Below, one piece after another: positions 23,334 through 30,788 of a stretch of 38,005 bases of DNA (the first letter of the stretch is position 1; each line of letters opens with the position of its first letter). The notes under the pieces were generated by a model. It ran no database searches, had not been told where the DNA came from, and saw only the letters and a program-made list of their open reading frames with translations. The stretch covers positions 1-38,005 of the forward strand of contig NZ_JAEKNT010000480.1 of NCBI RefSeq assembly GCF_016406725.1, read 5' to 3'. This DNA is from Sphaerochaeta sp. S2 (lineage in GTDB: Bacteria; Spirochaetota; Spirochaetia; Sphaerochaetales; Sphaerochaetaceae). A program made the translations under genes and the position numbers.

Positions 23334-25334
23334 ATGGTTGATGCAAGTGAACAATATCTATTCCAAGGGTACGCTCTTCCTGTATATCAAACGGGTGTCT
23401 TGATCATAGGCTCTGGTGCAGCCTCCCTCTCTTGTGCCATTCATCTGCATCGAATGGGATGCAGCGAGATGCTTATTGTTACCGATAATCGTAATGGGGG
23501 TACCAGCCGTAATACCGGGAGTGACAAACAGACGTACTATCGCCAAAGTGATGCCAGCCATGTTCCCGATTCCCCCTACGCGATGGTGGAGTCATACATC
23601 CGTGGTGGTGCTACCCATGGGGATATTGCATTTATTGAAGCCCAGAACTCTCTCCGTGCATTCTATAACCTGGTCTCGTTGGGGATGGAATTCCCTCACA
23701 ACCGCTATGGTGGATACACCGGGTATAAAACCGACCATGACCCAAGTTCCAGAGGGATATCGCTAGGTCCCTATACTTCCAGAGAGATGGTAAGGGTCCT
23801 CAGTGCTGAAGTCCAAAGAAATGGTACACCATTGTGGGACCAGTGTGATGTAGTGCGCCTACTTACTGATGAGAATGATCAGATGGTGGGAGCCGTCATT
23901 CTGGACAAGACGAAATTGCAAGAGGAAAACCATGGTCTGTCAGTTATTCTTGCCGACCATGTGGTCCTGGGAACCGGTGGACCTGCAGGGTTTTACGCCT
24001 CTTCAGTTTATCCAAGGGTTCACGTGGGAAGCATTGGTCTTGCCATGGAGATCGGAGCAGAAGCAGCAAACCTGACTGAGTCCCAGTTTGGTATTGCAAG
24101 CATCAAGTTCAGATGGAACCTCTCGGGAAGTTACCAGCAGGTACTTCCTCGTTATTACAGCACTGACAGGGAAGGGAATAATCCTGAAGATTTCCTCTCT
24201 CCCTACTTCTCCTCTTGGGAAGCTTTGACCAATGCAGTGTTTCTCAAAGGCTACCAGTGGCCATTCGATGCAGCAAAGATTCCTGATGAAGGATCTTCCT
24301 TGATCGATTTGTTGGTCTACCAGGAGACACAGGTGAAGGGAAGACGTGTTTTCATGGATTTCCGTGAGAACCTTAGTGGGAAGAGCGAATGGTGTGACTT
24401 TTCCAAAACATGTGTTGCTTCCAGTGCCTTGGGGTACCTGCAGACATCCGGAGCTTGGGCTGAAACTCCCTATGAACGGCTCCAGTTGCTCAATCAGGCT
24501 GCAATTGACATGTATGCAAGTAATCATATCGATCTCTCCAAGGACACCCTTGAGATTGATGTATGTGCACAGCACAACAACGGTGGACTTGCTGCCGATA
24601 TCTGGTGGGAGTCCACGAATATCGCTCATCTCTATCCCATTGGGGAGGTGAACGGGAGCCATGGTGTGAGCAGACCAGGGGGTAGTGCATTGAACGCTGG
24701 TCAGGTAGGAGCTCTACGAGCTGCTACAAGGATCATGGGATATGGTACTCCTAAAGCAGCTACAATACAGGCTTGCAAAACACAGATCAACGACCTGATC
24801 CAATACATCAAGCACGTTACATCCGACGAGAGAAGCAACTTGCAGGAAGCCAAGATTCTGCTTGATACCCAACAATCCCTATTGCAACAGCGTATGTCTC
24901 GCTCAGCTGGGCCTATCAGGGCGCACTCCTTGGTCGAAAAGGCTTTGGTGGATGCGAAAGAGCAACAATCCATGCTTGCAAGCATAACCGACATACCCTT
25001 CGTTTATCTCCCAAAGGTACTACGCTTGAGACATATGGTTTTGGCCCAGGGGTGGTACTTGTATGCCATTAAAACCTATCTGGAGAGAGGAGGTGGAAGT
25101 AGGGGATCATATCTTGTGGTATCTGAGGAAGGAGAGACTCCTCACCCCTTGTTGGCTACCTATAGCATGGTGCCCGAGGAGAGGTCCTTGCGTTCATACG
25201 TACAGGTTATAGACCTGGATGAATCAAGTTCACTCCAGTGCCGATGGGATACCTGTAGGGAAGTACCATCAGAGACCTTCTGGTTTGAGCGTGTTTGGCG
25301 GGAATTCAAGGAAAAATCCTATCTCAACGCATAA
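23334..25334 (+). CDS. FAD-dependent oxidoreductase of the fumarate reductase/succinate dehydrogenase flavoprotein family
   Basis: The 666-residue protein has an N-terminal dinucleotide-binding motif VLIIGSGAASLSCAIHLHRMG (about 23-43) and NGGTSRNTGSDKQ. It also has a substrate-site histidine in CAQHNNGGLA and the FAD-capping signature GEVNGSHGVSRPGGSALNAGQ, including the arginine that binds carboxylates in this family. It lacks a signal peptide, haem motifs and an FMN-binding domain, so it is a soluble cytoplasmic enzyme unlike periplasmic fumarate or urocanate reductases. The C-terminal 150 residues are divergent. The ATG abuts the lacI stop codon, with AGGAG 11 bases upstream. Relatives reduce C=C bonds or oxidise amino, hydroxy or CH-CH groups. 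The exact substrate is unknown. Confidence 0.88.
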   Translation: MVDASEQYLFQGYALPVYQTGVLIIGSGAASLSCAIHLHRMGCSEMLIVTDNRNGGTSRNTGSDKQTYYRQSDASHVPDSPYAMVESYIRGGATHGDIAFIEAQNSLRAFYNLVSLGMEFPHNRYGGYTGYKTDHDPSSRGISLGPYTSREMVRVLSAEVQRNGTPLWDQCDVVRLLTDENDQMVGAVILDKTKLQEENHGLSVILADHVVLGTGGPAGFYASSVYPRVHVGSIGLAMEIGAEAANLTESQFGIASIKFRWNLSGSYQQVLPRYYSTDREGNNPEDFLSPYFSSWEALTNAVFLKGYQWPFDAAKIPDEGSSLIDLLVYQETQVKGRRVFMDFRENLSGKSEWCDFSKTCVASSALGYLQTSGAWAETPYERLQLLNQAAIDMYASNHIDLSKDTLEIDVCAQHNNGGLAADIWWESTNIAHLYPIGEVNGSHGVSRPGGSALNAGQVGALRAATRIMGYGTPKAATIQACKTQINDLIQYIKHVTSDERSNLQEAKILLDTQQSLLQQRMSRSAGPIRAHSLVEKALVDAKEQQSMLASITDIPFVYLPKVLRLRHMVLAQGWYLYAIKTYLERGGGSRGSYLVVSEEGETPHPLLATYSMVPEERSLRSYVQVIDLDESSSLQCRWDTCREVPSETFWFERVWREFKEKSYLNA

Positions 25335-25349
25335 TACATTGAGATAGGG
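25317..25349 (-). terminator. Intrinsic terminator of the SDR gene, inside the 3' end of the flavoprotein gene
   Basis: Ten-base arms CCTATCTCAA (25318-25327) and TTGAGATAGG (25339-25348) are perfect complements, plus one wobble pair. On the minus strand the stem is followed by ATTTTTCC, a good T-tract for the converging SDR transcript. The hairpin overlaps the last codons and stop of the flavoprotein gene, and may also stop plus-strand transcription weakly. Confidence 0.75.
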
Positions 25350-25360
25350 ATACGAGACTG

Positions 25361-26134
25361 TTACAGTCTGGGGATCGCAAGTCCTCCATCAACAGTGATG
25401 ACTGTTCCGCTGGAGAAGGGGAGCGCACCCTCGAATAGGGAGCTTACCGTCTTGCCGATGTCCTGGGGCGTACCCCAGCGCATCTGTGGTACCAGCCCTT
25501 CTGCAAGCAGGGAGTCATACTTTCCCTCTACCGCTGAGGTCATATCGGTCTTGATGATACCCGGTCGTATTTCGTACACGAGAGCACCTTCAGGTGCGAG
25601 ACGTGTTGAGAAGAGGGAAGCAGCCATCCCAAGTCCTGCCTTGCTGATGCAGTACTCGCCTCGGTTTACCGACACCATGGTAGCTGAGACAGAGGTGATG
25701 AATACGATGATCTTTCCTTGTAGTGAGGAGTTTTCTTTCCATCGGTTTGCAATCTTCTGGGTAAGAAAGACAGGGCCTCTCAGGTTCGTGTACATAAGGC
25801 GATCATACGATTCTGGGCTCATCTGCAGCAGGTCTGCTCGTTCTTTTGGTGCAACCCCTGCATTATTGACCAGCCCATCCAGTGAACCGGTGAAAGAGAA
25901 TGCTTGGGAGACGAGTTGGTTTTGTTGTTGTTCATCGGAGATGTCGCCTTGTATGATGAAGAAGGCTTGGTTTTTGTCAATCGCGGCTTCTTGGCATAGA
26001 TGTTGGGTTTCCAAGGCAGCTTCCTTGTTCCCTGCATAGTTTATGATAACCGAGTACCCACGTGCGGCGAGCGAGAGGCAGATTCCTCTTCCAATTCCGC
26101 GGCTTCCACCGGTGACCAGAATGGTTTGTGGCAT
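25361..26134 (-). CDS. Short-chain dehydrogenase/reductase (SDR)
   Basis: The 257-residue protein is a classical SDR. It has the cofactor motif TGGSRGIG (8-15), NNAG (90-93) and the catalytic set S148, Y161 and K165 (YCISK). It ends with the common GTVITVDGG segment. It is a predicted NAD(P)-dependent oxidoreductase acting on a hydroxy or keto group. The frame opens at 26164, but GGAGG six bases before the ATG at 26134 fixes the start. Its upstream region contains the perfect TTGCATGCAA-type operator at 26146-26167, shared with the divergent transporter, which links it to the tct regulon. It probably handles a hydroxy/keto step of the same pathway. Confidence 0.92.
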   Translation of the reverse strand: MPQTILVTGGSRGIGRGICLSLAARGYSVIINYAGNKEAALETQHLCQEAAIDKNQAFFIIQGDISDEQQQNQLVSQAFSFTGSLDGLVNNAGVAPKERADLLQMSPESYDRLMYTNLRGPVFLTQKIANRWKENSSLQGKIIVFITSVSATMVSVNRGEYCISKAGLGMAASLFSTRLAPEGALVYEIRPGIIKTDMTSAVEGKYDSLLAEGLVPQMRWGTPQDIGKTVSSLFEGALPFSSGTVITVDGGLAIPRL

Positions 26135-26145
26135 TGATATCCTCC

Positions 26146-26167
26146 ATATTGTTGCATGCAACAATAT
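26146..26167. promoter_or_regulatory. Perfect 22-bp operator between the SDR and DASS genes
   Basis: The palindrome has 11-base arms ATATTGTTGCA / TGCAACAATAT with no spacer and contains the TTGCATGCAA core seen twice before tctC. It lies 12 bp upstream of the SDR start and 60 bp before the transporter start at 26227, so one bound repressor could control both directions. Its extended arms make it the best example of the site in this window. Confidence 0.8.
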
Positions 26168-26226
26168 GAATTGTGAAGGCTTTTGTTCTCGCTGTCAAGC
26201 GTCAAGATATAGGAAAGGGTAGTGAA

Positions 26227-27624
26227 GTGAAGAGAGAAAACAAAGGAATCAACACCAGGATGCTGGGATTGGGATTAGGATTGGCCGCTTTTGTGCTTAT
26301 CCTCGTGCTTCCTCTGGATGGACTGGAAAGCAAGGGTAGACTCGCTTTGGCGCTTACCTTGATGACTGTTGTCTTCTGGGCCTTCCAGGTAAGCCATACC
26401 GGCTATATTGCAGGTATGTACTTGGTCCTGTTGATCGTCTTGGATGTAAGCAAGCCAGCTACCGTACTCTCTACCTGGACAAGCTCAAGTACCTACCTGA
26501 TCATAGGAGCCTATCTGATCGCAGCAGCGGTTCGCTCTTCCTCTTTGGGACAACGTATAGCCTACTCATTCCTCCTTCATTTTGTCACATCCTATAAAAC
26601 CTTGATCATTGCAATCTTTGCACTGACCTTCATCCTGAGTCTACTCATTCCCCATGCATGGCCCCGTGCGTTCTTGATCATGTCAGTCATGAGTGTGGTT
26701 ATAAAGAGTGCGAATATCGAACGAAAAGAGGCAATTGTTATAGGCTTCGCTGTCTTTGCCTCCTCAGTACCTATTTCCCTTATTTTTCTCACTGGAGCAA
26801 GTGTTACCAGTCCATTGGCGGTTGCCTATGCTGGCATTGAGCTTTCATGGCTTGGCTGGCTGGAAATTATGGGCTTGCCTGCCTTTATTGCAAGCCTTCT
26901 TACGCTGGCTCTCTTCCTGGTATTATTCACCCCAAAGAAACCCTTACACCTAAATAAGGTTGCCATCAGCGAGGCATCTCGTGAATTGGGGTCATTCACC
27001 AAAAAAGATGTGCGTGTGGTGGTCTGGTTATGTATTGCCATTGTGGTTTGGTCACTGGATTTTCTGCATGGAATCGACATCGGTTGGGTCACCTTCCTTC
27101 TTGCCGTGTTGATGAGCCTACCCATCATTGGGGAAGTCCTTGAGCCTAAGCATTTCAAGGAAGTGCCCATCCAGGTTCTCATCTTTATCAGTGCAGCAAC
27201 GGCAATCGGGAAGGTAGGCGCTGAGACCGGGGTGAATGCCTACATTGCCCAAGTGGTGCTTCCCTCGTTCATTCCTTCCAATATTTTCCTGCTTGCCATC
27301 ATCGTTACCACCTTTACCTTGGTGGTTCATATGGTGCTTGGAAGCGTACTATCAGTCATGGGTGTAGCAATTCCCGCCCTGCTTGCCTATATTGCTCCCC
27401 TGGATATCAATCCAATGGTGGTTGTGTTCTGGTCATATACGGTTATCGGAAGTCACTACATTCTTCCATTCCACCACATGAATGTGCTGGTGGGACAGGG
27501 AGAGGGGAACGGGTTATACTCCCAGAGGGAGACGATCAAATTGGGTGTTCCCATGATTGCAGTAGTGTATTTCACCACTGTGGTAGTGGAAACGCTCTGG
27601 TGGAAGCTGCTCGGTATCCTCTAG
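26227..27624 (+). CDS. SLC13/DASS-family anion:sodium symporter
   Basis: The 465-residue protein has about 11-12 hydrophobic helices and the general layout of divalent anion:sodium symporters. Segments include STWTSSSTYLIIGAYLIA (the first hairpin region), SLLIPHAWPRAFLIMSVM, and a mirrored region QVLIFISAATAIGKVGAETG in the second half. It would import a dicarboxylate or related anion. A GTG-initiated frame opens at 26173, too close to the operator; the GTG at 26227 follows AGGAAAGGG (26211-26219) with 7-nt spacing and is preferred, though other starts are possible. The start is thus less certain than the family. It shares the operator with the SDR gene. Its stop codon overlaps the convergent panE-like stop within a CTAG. 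Confidence 0.85.
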   Translation: MKRENKGINTRMLGLGLGLAAFVLILVLPLDGLESKGRLALALTLMTVVFWAFQVSHTGYIAGMYLVLLIVLDVSKPATVLSTWTSSSTYLIIGAYLIAAAVRSSSLGQRIAYSFLLHFVTSYKTLIIAIFALTFILSLLIPHAWPRAFLIMSVMSVVIKSANIERKEAIVIGFAVFASSVPISLIFLTGASVTSPLAVAYAGIELSWLGWLEIMGLPAFIASLLTLALFLVLFTPKKPLHLNKVAISEASRELGSFTKKDVRVVVWLCIAIVVWSLDFLHGIDIGWVTFLLAVLMSLPIIGEVLEPKHFKEVPIQVLIFISAATAIGKVGAETGVNAYIAQVVLPSFIPSNIFLLAIIVTTFTLVVHMVLGSVLSVMGVAIPALLAYIAPLDINPMVVVFWSYTVIGSHYILPFHHMNVLVGQGEGNGLYSQRETIKLGVPMIAVVYFTTVVVETLWWKLLGIL

Positions 27625-28628
27625 AGTATGAAGCCCTTCAGGTTTTCCATTGATGGTTGAAGCTCCTTGGCTTCGATGCGGTGAATAATGGATACTACCT
27701 GGTCATTTATGGGAGTAGGAATCCCCAATTTCTTTCCTTGCTCGCTGAGTACGCCGTTTATGGCATCTACCTCACAGGGTTTGCCTTTCTCTATGTCTTG
27801 GAGCATGCTTGGTTTCAGCTGGCGATGCTTGCGGATCGCAAAGGGGATCAAGTGGAAGCTGACCCACTTCTTAAGAGAATTCGTATAATCGAAAAGCTTT
27901 GCAATGTCTTTTCCTTGTACGGGTTCCAAGGTAACTGAAGAGGCTTTGGCTATATCGATACACTCTTTCATAATCCTCTGTGCTATCCTTCTTGCTTGTC
28001 TGTTTGCTGCAACATCCCCAAACGTACAGCCTAGGGCTGTAGCGGTTCCACTGAACGAGGCATTGATCAGGAGCTTCGACCAACGGGCTCCGATGAAATT
28101 ATGCTCAATGGTAATTTCTCCCATCAAAGAAAGAATCTGGGAGATTTCTTCAAGCATTGCCTCCCGCCCAGGAACAGGCAGGCCAAGGCTGAATGAGAAT
28201 GTATGCTCATCACTGGTCAGTTCTACCACCCCGCTTCCGGTCAAGGTGGCACCCCATCCGATGGTACACCCACAAACTCGATTGCTTCCAAGGATTTCCA
28301 TCAAGGTGGGTTCAGGGATTCCGTTCTGCATGGTACAGAGCATTCCGTCTTCTTTGAGGTATGGTTTCAAGAAGGACGCTACTCTTCTGTTCTCGAGTTG
28401 CTTGGTAAGCAGGAAGATGAGGTCATATGTTCCCTTCATGTCTTCAGGCAACAAGGCGGTAACAGGGATTGTGGCTGTTCGCTTGCCTACAATCTGGGCT
28501 CCTTTCCTTTGGAGTGCCTCAATATGTTCCTTGTTTCTGCTGATGAGATCAACAGCGACCCCTCGTTCATGAAGATACGCTCCCAAAATGGTTCCCAATG
28601 ACCCAGCACCATAGATGGCAATGCGCAT
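27621..28628 (-). CDS. Ketopantoate reductase family protein (PanE/ApbA-like)
   Basis: The 335-residue protein begins with the Rossmann motif MRIAIYGAGSLGTILGAYL. It has the family's KQLENR segment, the catalytic-lysine region GARWSKLLINASFSGTATALG and a helical C-terminal domain with GKPCEVDAINGVLSEQGKKLGIPTPIN. PanE reduces 2-dehydropantoate to pantoate with NADPH. Homologues outside pantothenate operons often reduce other 2-keto acids, and no other pan genes are nearby. The frame opens at 28706, but GGAGGAGG seven bases before the ATG at 28628 sets the start. It is transcribed away from the xdh side and has no TTGCATGCAA site, so its link to the tct regulon is only positional. Confidence 0.85.
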   Translation of the reverse strand: MRIAIYGAGSLGTILGAYLHERGVAVDLISRNKEHIEALQRKGAQIVGKRTATIPVTALLPEDMKGTYDLIFLLTKQLENRRVASFLKPYLKEDGMLCTMQNGIPEPTLMEILGSNRVCGCTIGWGATLTGSGVVELTSDEHTFSFSLGLPVPGREAMLEEISQILSLMGEITIEHNFIGARWSKLLINASFSGTATALGCTFGDVAANRQARRIAQRIMKECIDIAKASSVTLEPVQGKDIAKLFDYTNSLKKWVSFHLIPFAIRKHRQLKPSMLQDIEKGKPCEVDAINGVLSEQGKKLGIPTPINDQVVSIIHRIEAKELQPSMENLKGFIL

Positions 28629-28800
28629 ACGTTTTCCTCCTCCTATGAATAGTAGACTACAGGGAAGGGGAAAGATTGCACAAGATAGAAGTGAAAGGAT
28701 TACCACAGAAATGGAGGGTGTTGCACTTCATGAAATATGCAGTCATCTGATATGCGTGGAGTCAATCAATAGTACTGGGTACCTGCATAGAATAAAACAA

Positions 28801-28818
28801 AGGGACCTTTCGGTCCCT
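28801..28818 (-). terminator. Intrinsic terminator of the RRM protein gene
   Basis: AGGGACC (28801-28807) pairs with GGTCCCT (28812-28818) around the tetraloop position TTTC/GAAA. On the minus strand the stem is followed by TTGTTTTATTC. It lies 25 bp beyond the stop codon at 28844. The rest of 28629-28843 holds no gene. Confidence 0.85.
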
Positions 28819-28843
28819 CTGTTGATAATTGCTTTGTTAAAGC

Positions 28844-29125
28844 CTAGTAGCGGTAGGAATCGCGGCGTTCAGTTCTGGGACGCGCAATTGCTTCGTTTAC
28901 TTTCAGGTTACGGCCATCAACTTCCTGACCATCGAGCTGGGAAATGGCAGCTACTGCTGCATCATCCTGATCCATCTCAACAAATGCAAACCCCTTGGGG
29001 CGATTGGTGTCACGATCGACAATGATGTGTGCACTCAGCACGTCACCGAATTGTGCGAACAGGGAGTACAAGGACTCTTCTGAAGTTTGGTAGCTCATGT
29101 TTCCGACATAAATTTTTTTAGCCAT
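28844..29125 (-). CDS. RRM-type RNA-binding protein
   Basis: The 93-residue protein is one RNA-recognition motif with RNP2 IYVGNM (residues 5-10) and RNP1 KGFAFVEM (about 44-51), plus a short Arg/Tyr-rich tail (RPRTERRDSYRY). Such small RRM proteins in spirochaetes and cyanobacteria bind RNA and are often cold- or stress-induced. AAGGAA seven bases upstream supports the ATG at 29125 rather than the upstream frame opening at 29143. A weak minus-strand promoter (TTGACT at 29315-29310, TACTGT at 29292-29287, spacer 17) would give a leader of about 155 nt, compatible with post-transcriptional control, but the -10 box is poor. Confidence 0.92.
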   Translation of the reverse strand: MAKKIYVGNMSYQTSEESLYSLFAQFGDVLSAHIIVDRDTNRPKGFAFVEMDQDDAAVAAISQLDGQEVDGRNLKVNEAIARPRTERRDSYRY

Positions 29126-29352
29126 GATACAGTTCCTTTGCAAACTATGTGTTTGCTTTCTGAGGGTATTTTAAGAATTTGGGATTAGTTCGTTCGGGGA
29201 CCCGTCAGATAGCATGATAGTTTAGCAACAAGCCTTCAAAGATAGGATTTAGGAACAGAAAGAAACACAAATACGTAAGTTGCCTTACAGTAGGGTTTAT
29301 TTCACAAAGAGTCAATGTATGGACAGAAGATTCATCATATTTCGGAAACAAA

Positions 29353-29388
29353 ATAAACGGGACCACCTTTATAGGTCATCCCGTTTAT
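29353..29388 (-). terminator. Terminator of the xdh operon
   Basis: ATAAACGGGA (29353-29362) pairs with TCCCGTTTAT (29379-29388), and inner bases add a few more pairs. On the minus strand the stem is followed by TTTGTTTCC. It sits 18 bp beyond the ancestral xdhC stop at 29407, which supports that the gene once ended there. Confidence 0.75.
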
Positions 29389-29470
29389 AGCAAGTGAAAA
29401 GAATTTCTAGTTCTTTTTCTTCTCTGCAATGCGTTTCTTCTGGGTTTTCTCAATTGCATCAACAATATGC

Positions 29471-29896
29471 TCAACCGGTGCACCTGCAAAGGTTGCCAGC
29501 TACCTGCTTTCTGATCTCCTCCCTTGTTGAGGGAGTATCCTTGTTGATGATGGGAATGGAAGACATGATGAATCCCGGGGTACAGAAGCCACACTGTACA
29601 GCACCTTCATCGATGAAGGCCTGCTGAATGTCGCTGATCGTTCCCTTTGTGTCACTCAATCCCTCGAGGGTCAGGATATCCTTTCCCTCTGCCCATATTG
29701 CCATATAGATACAGGAGTTGAACGGCTTTCCATTGATCAGAACGGTACAAGCACCACATTCTCCTACATCACAGCCATGTTTGATGCTGTCCAAGCCAGC
29801 GTTTCCACGGAGCATATCGGAAAGAGATGAACGAATATCCACGGTAAACGTTCTCTGCTTCCCATTGACCGTGCAGGTGATATCTTTATTAGCCAT
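29471..29896 (-). CDS. xdhC: 2Fe-2S iron-sulfur subunit XdhC, frameshifted near its C-terminus
   Basis: The 141-residue open frame is the small electron-transfer subunit of a molybdenum hydroxylase. Its first cluster is bound by CDVGECGACTVLINGKPFNSC and the second by CGFCTPG and CRCTG. It stops with TGA directly after CRCTG. Shifting one base there (29472 downward) reopens a frame of 21 codons reading EHIVDAIEKTQKK and so on, ending with TAG at 29407-29409, which completes the expected TG-Y-xxIVxAI ending and the usual length of about 160 residues. A small indel therefore separates the last segment. All eight cluster cysteines remain, so the truncated protein might still work. The start overlaps the xdhB stop by 8 nt. 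Confidence 0.85.
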   Translation of the reverse strand: MANKDITCTVNGKQRTFTVDIRSSLSDMLRGNAGLDSIKHGCDVGECGACTVLINGKPFNSCIYMAIWAEGKDILTLEGLSDTKGTISDIQQAFIDEGAVQCGFCTPGFIMSSIPIINKDTPSTREEIRKQVAGNLCRCTG

Positions 29897-30776
29897 TGAT
29901 TGTTCCTCCTGCTTTCTCTACAGCTGCCTTGGTTGCCCGTCTTGCGAGCTCCTTTACCAACTGCAGTCTGAACTCCTTGCTGGCTCTCCAACTTGTTCTT
30001 GGCGTGACATCAGCAAGTGCACCCTCAGCTACCGCTTCCAGAAGTGCTGCATCAAGGGCATGTCCCTTGGCGCTCTCCTCTGCTTTTGTGGAGCGGATGG
30101 GGATGGGGGCTGCAACTCCAAAGGCAATGCGGAGCCTTTCTATTGCGTCCTTGTTATCGTTCAATGTCACATTGACTGAGCAACCGAGAGTCGCGATATC
30201 CATAGCACGTCGCATCGCATACTTGATGTAGTGGCCATAGGTATTCTCGTAGCTCTCTTTGGGAATACGGATACCAGTCATGATCTCGCCTTGGCGAAGG
30301 TCTACCTTGCCCGGTCCAAGATTGAATTCTGCATAGGGAAGGATTCGTATCCCATCCAGACTGGTCAGCTCCAGAACTGCATCATACGCCTTGAGGGTGG
30401 TTGCCGAGTCGGCGCTGGTGACACCGTTGCAGATGTTTCCACCAATGGTGCCGATATTCCTGATCTGGGGGCCGCCGATCTGGTCAACAGCCTCGCCCAG
30501 GACGGGAACATGTTCCCTGATCACTGGATGCATGGAGACATCGGTGAAGCTGGTCAGTGGACGGATAAGGATTGAACCATCATCCTCAAGGCAGATGCCT
30601 CTCAGGTCTTCGAGCATATAGATGTTGATGAGATCACAACCTGCAAGCTTCCCTTCGCGGATCTTGATCAGGATATCACTGCCTCCGGCAAGGATGAGAG
30701 CTTCAGGATGCTCTTTCTTAAGCCGTAAGGCCTCCTCTACAGAGGTTGGTTCATAGAGTTTATTAAAGTTATACAT
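29889..30776 (-). CDS. xdhB: FAD-binding subunit XdhB of a molybdenum hydroxylase
   Basis: The 295-residue protein matches the medium flavin subunit of xanthine dehydrogenase-type enzymes. It has the FAD pyrophosphate-binding segments LILAGGSDILIKI (about 27-39) and the second site IGTIGGNICNGVTSADSATT (about 107-126), followed by the C-terminal domain of CO dehydrogenase flavoproteins. Length agrees with E. coli XdhB. It passes electrons from the iron-sulfur subunit to NAD+ or another acceptor. AAGGAG precedes the ATG. It begins 12 nt after xdhA and overlaps xdhC, so the three genes form one operon in the order Mo, FAD, FeS. Confidence 0.92.
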   Translation of the reverse strand: MYNFNKLYEPTSVEEALRLKKEHPEALILAGGSDILIKIREGKLAGCDLINIYMLEDLRGICLEDDGSILIRPLTSFTDVSMHPVIREHVPVLGEAVDQIGGPQIRNIGTIGGNICNGVTSADSATTLKAYDAVLELTSLDGIRILPYAEFNLGPGKVDLRQGEIMTGIRIPKESYENTYGHYIKYAMRRAMDIATLGCSVNVTLNDNKDAIERLRIAFGVAAPIPIRSTKAEESAKGHALDAALLEAVAEGALADVTPRTSWRASKEFRLQLVKELARRATKAAVEKAGGTING

Positions 30777-30788
30777 GCGCTCCTTCCT

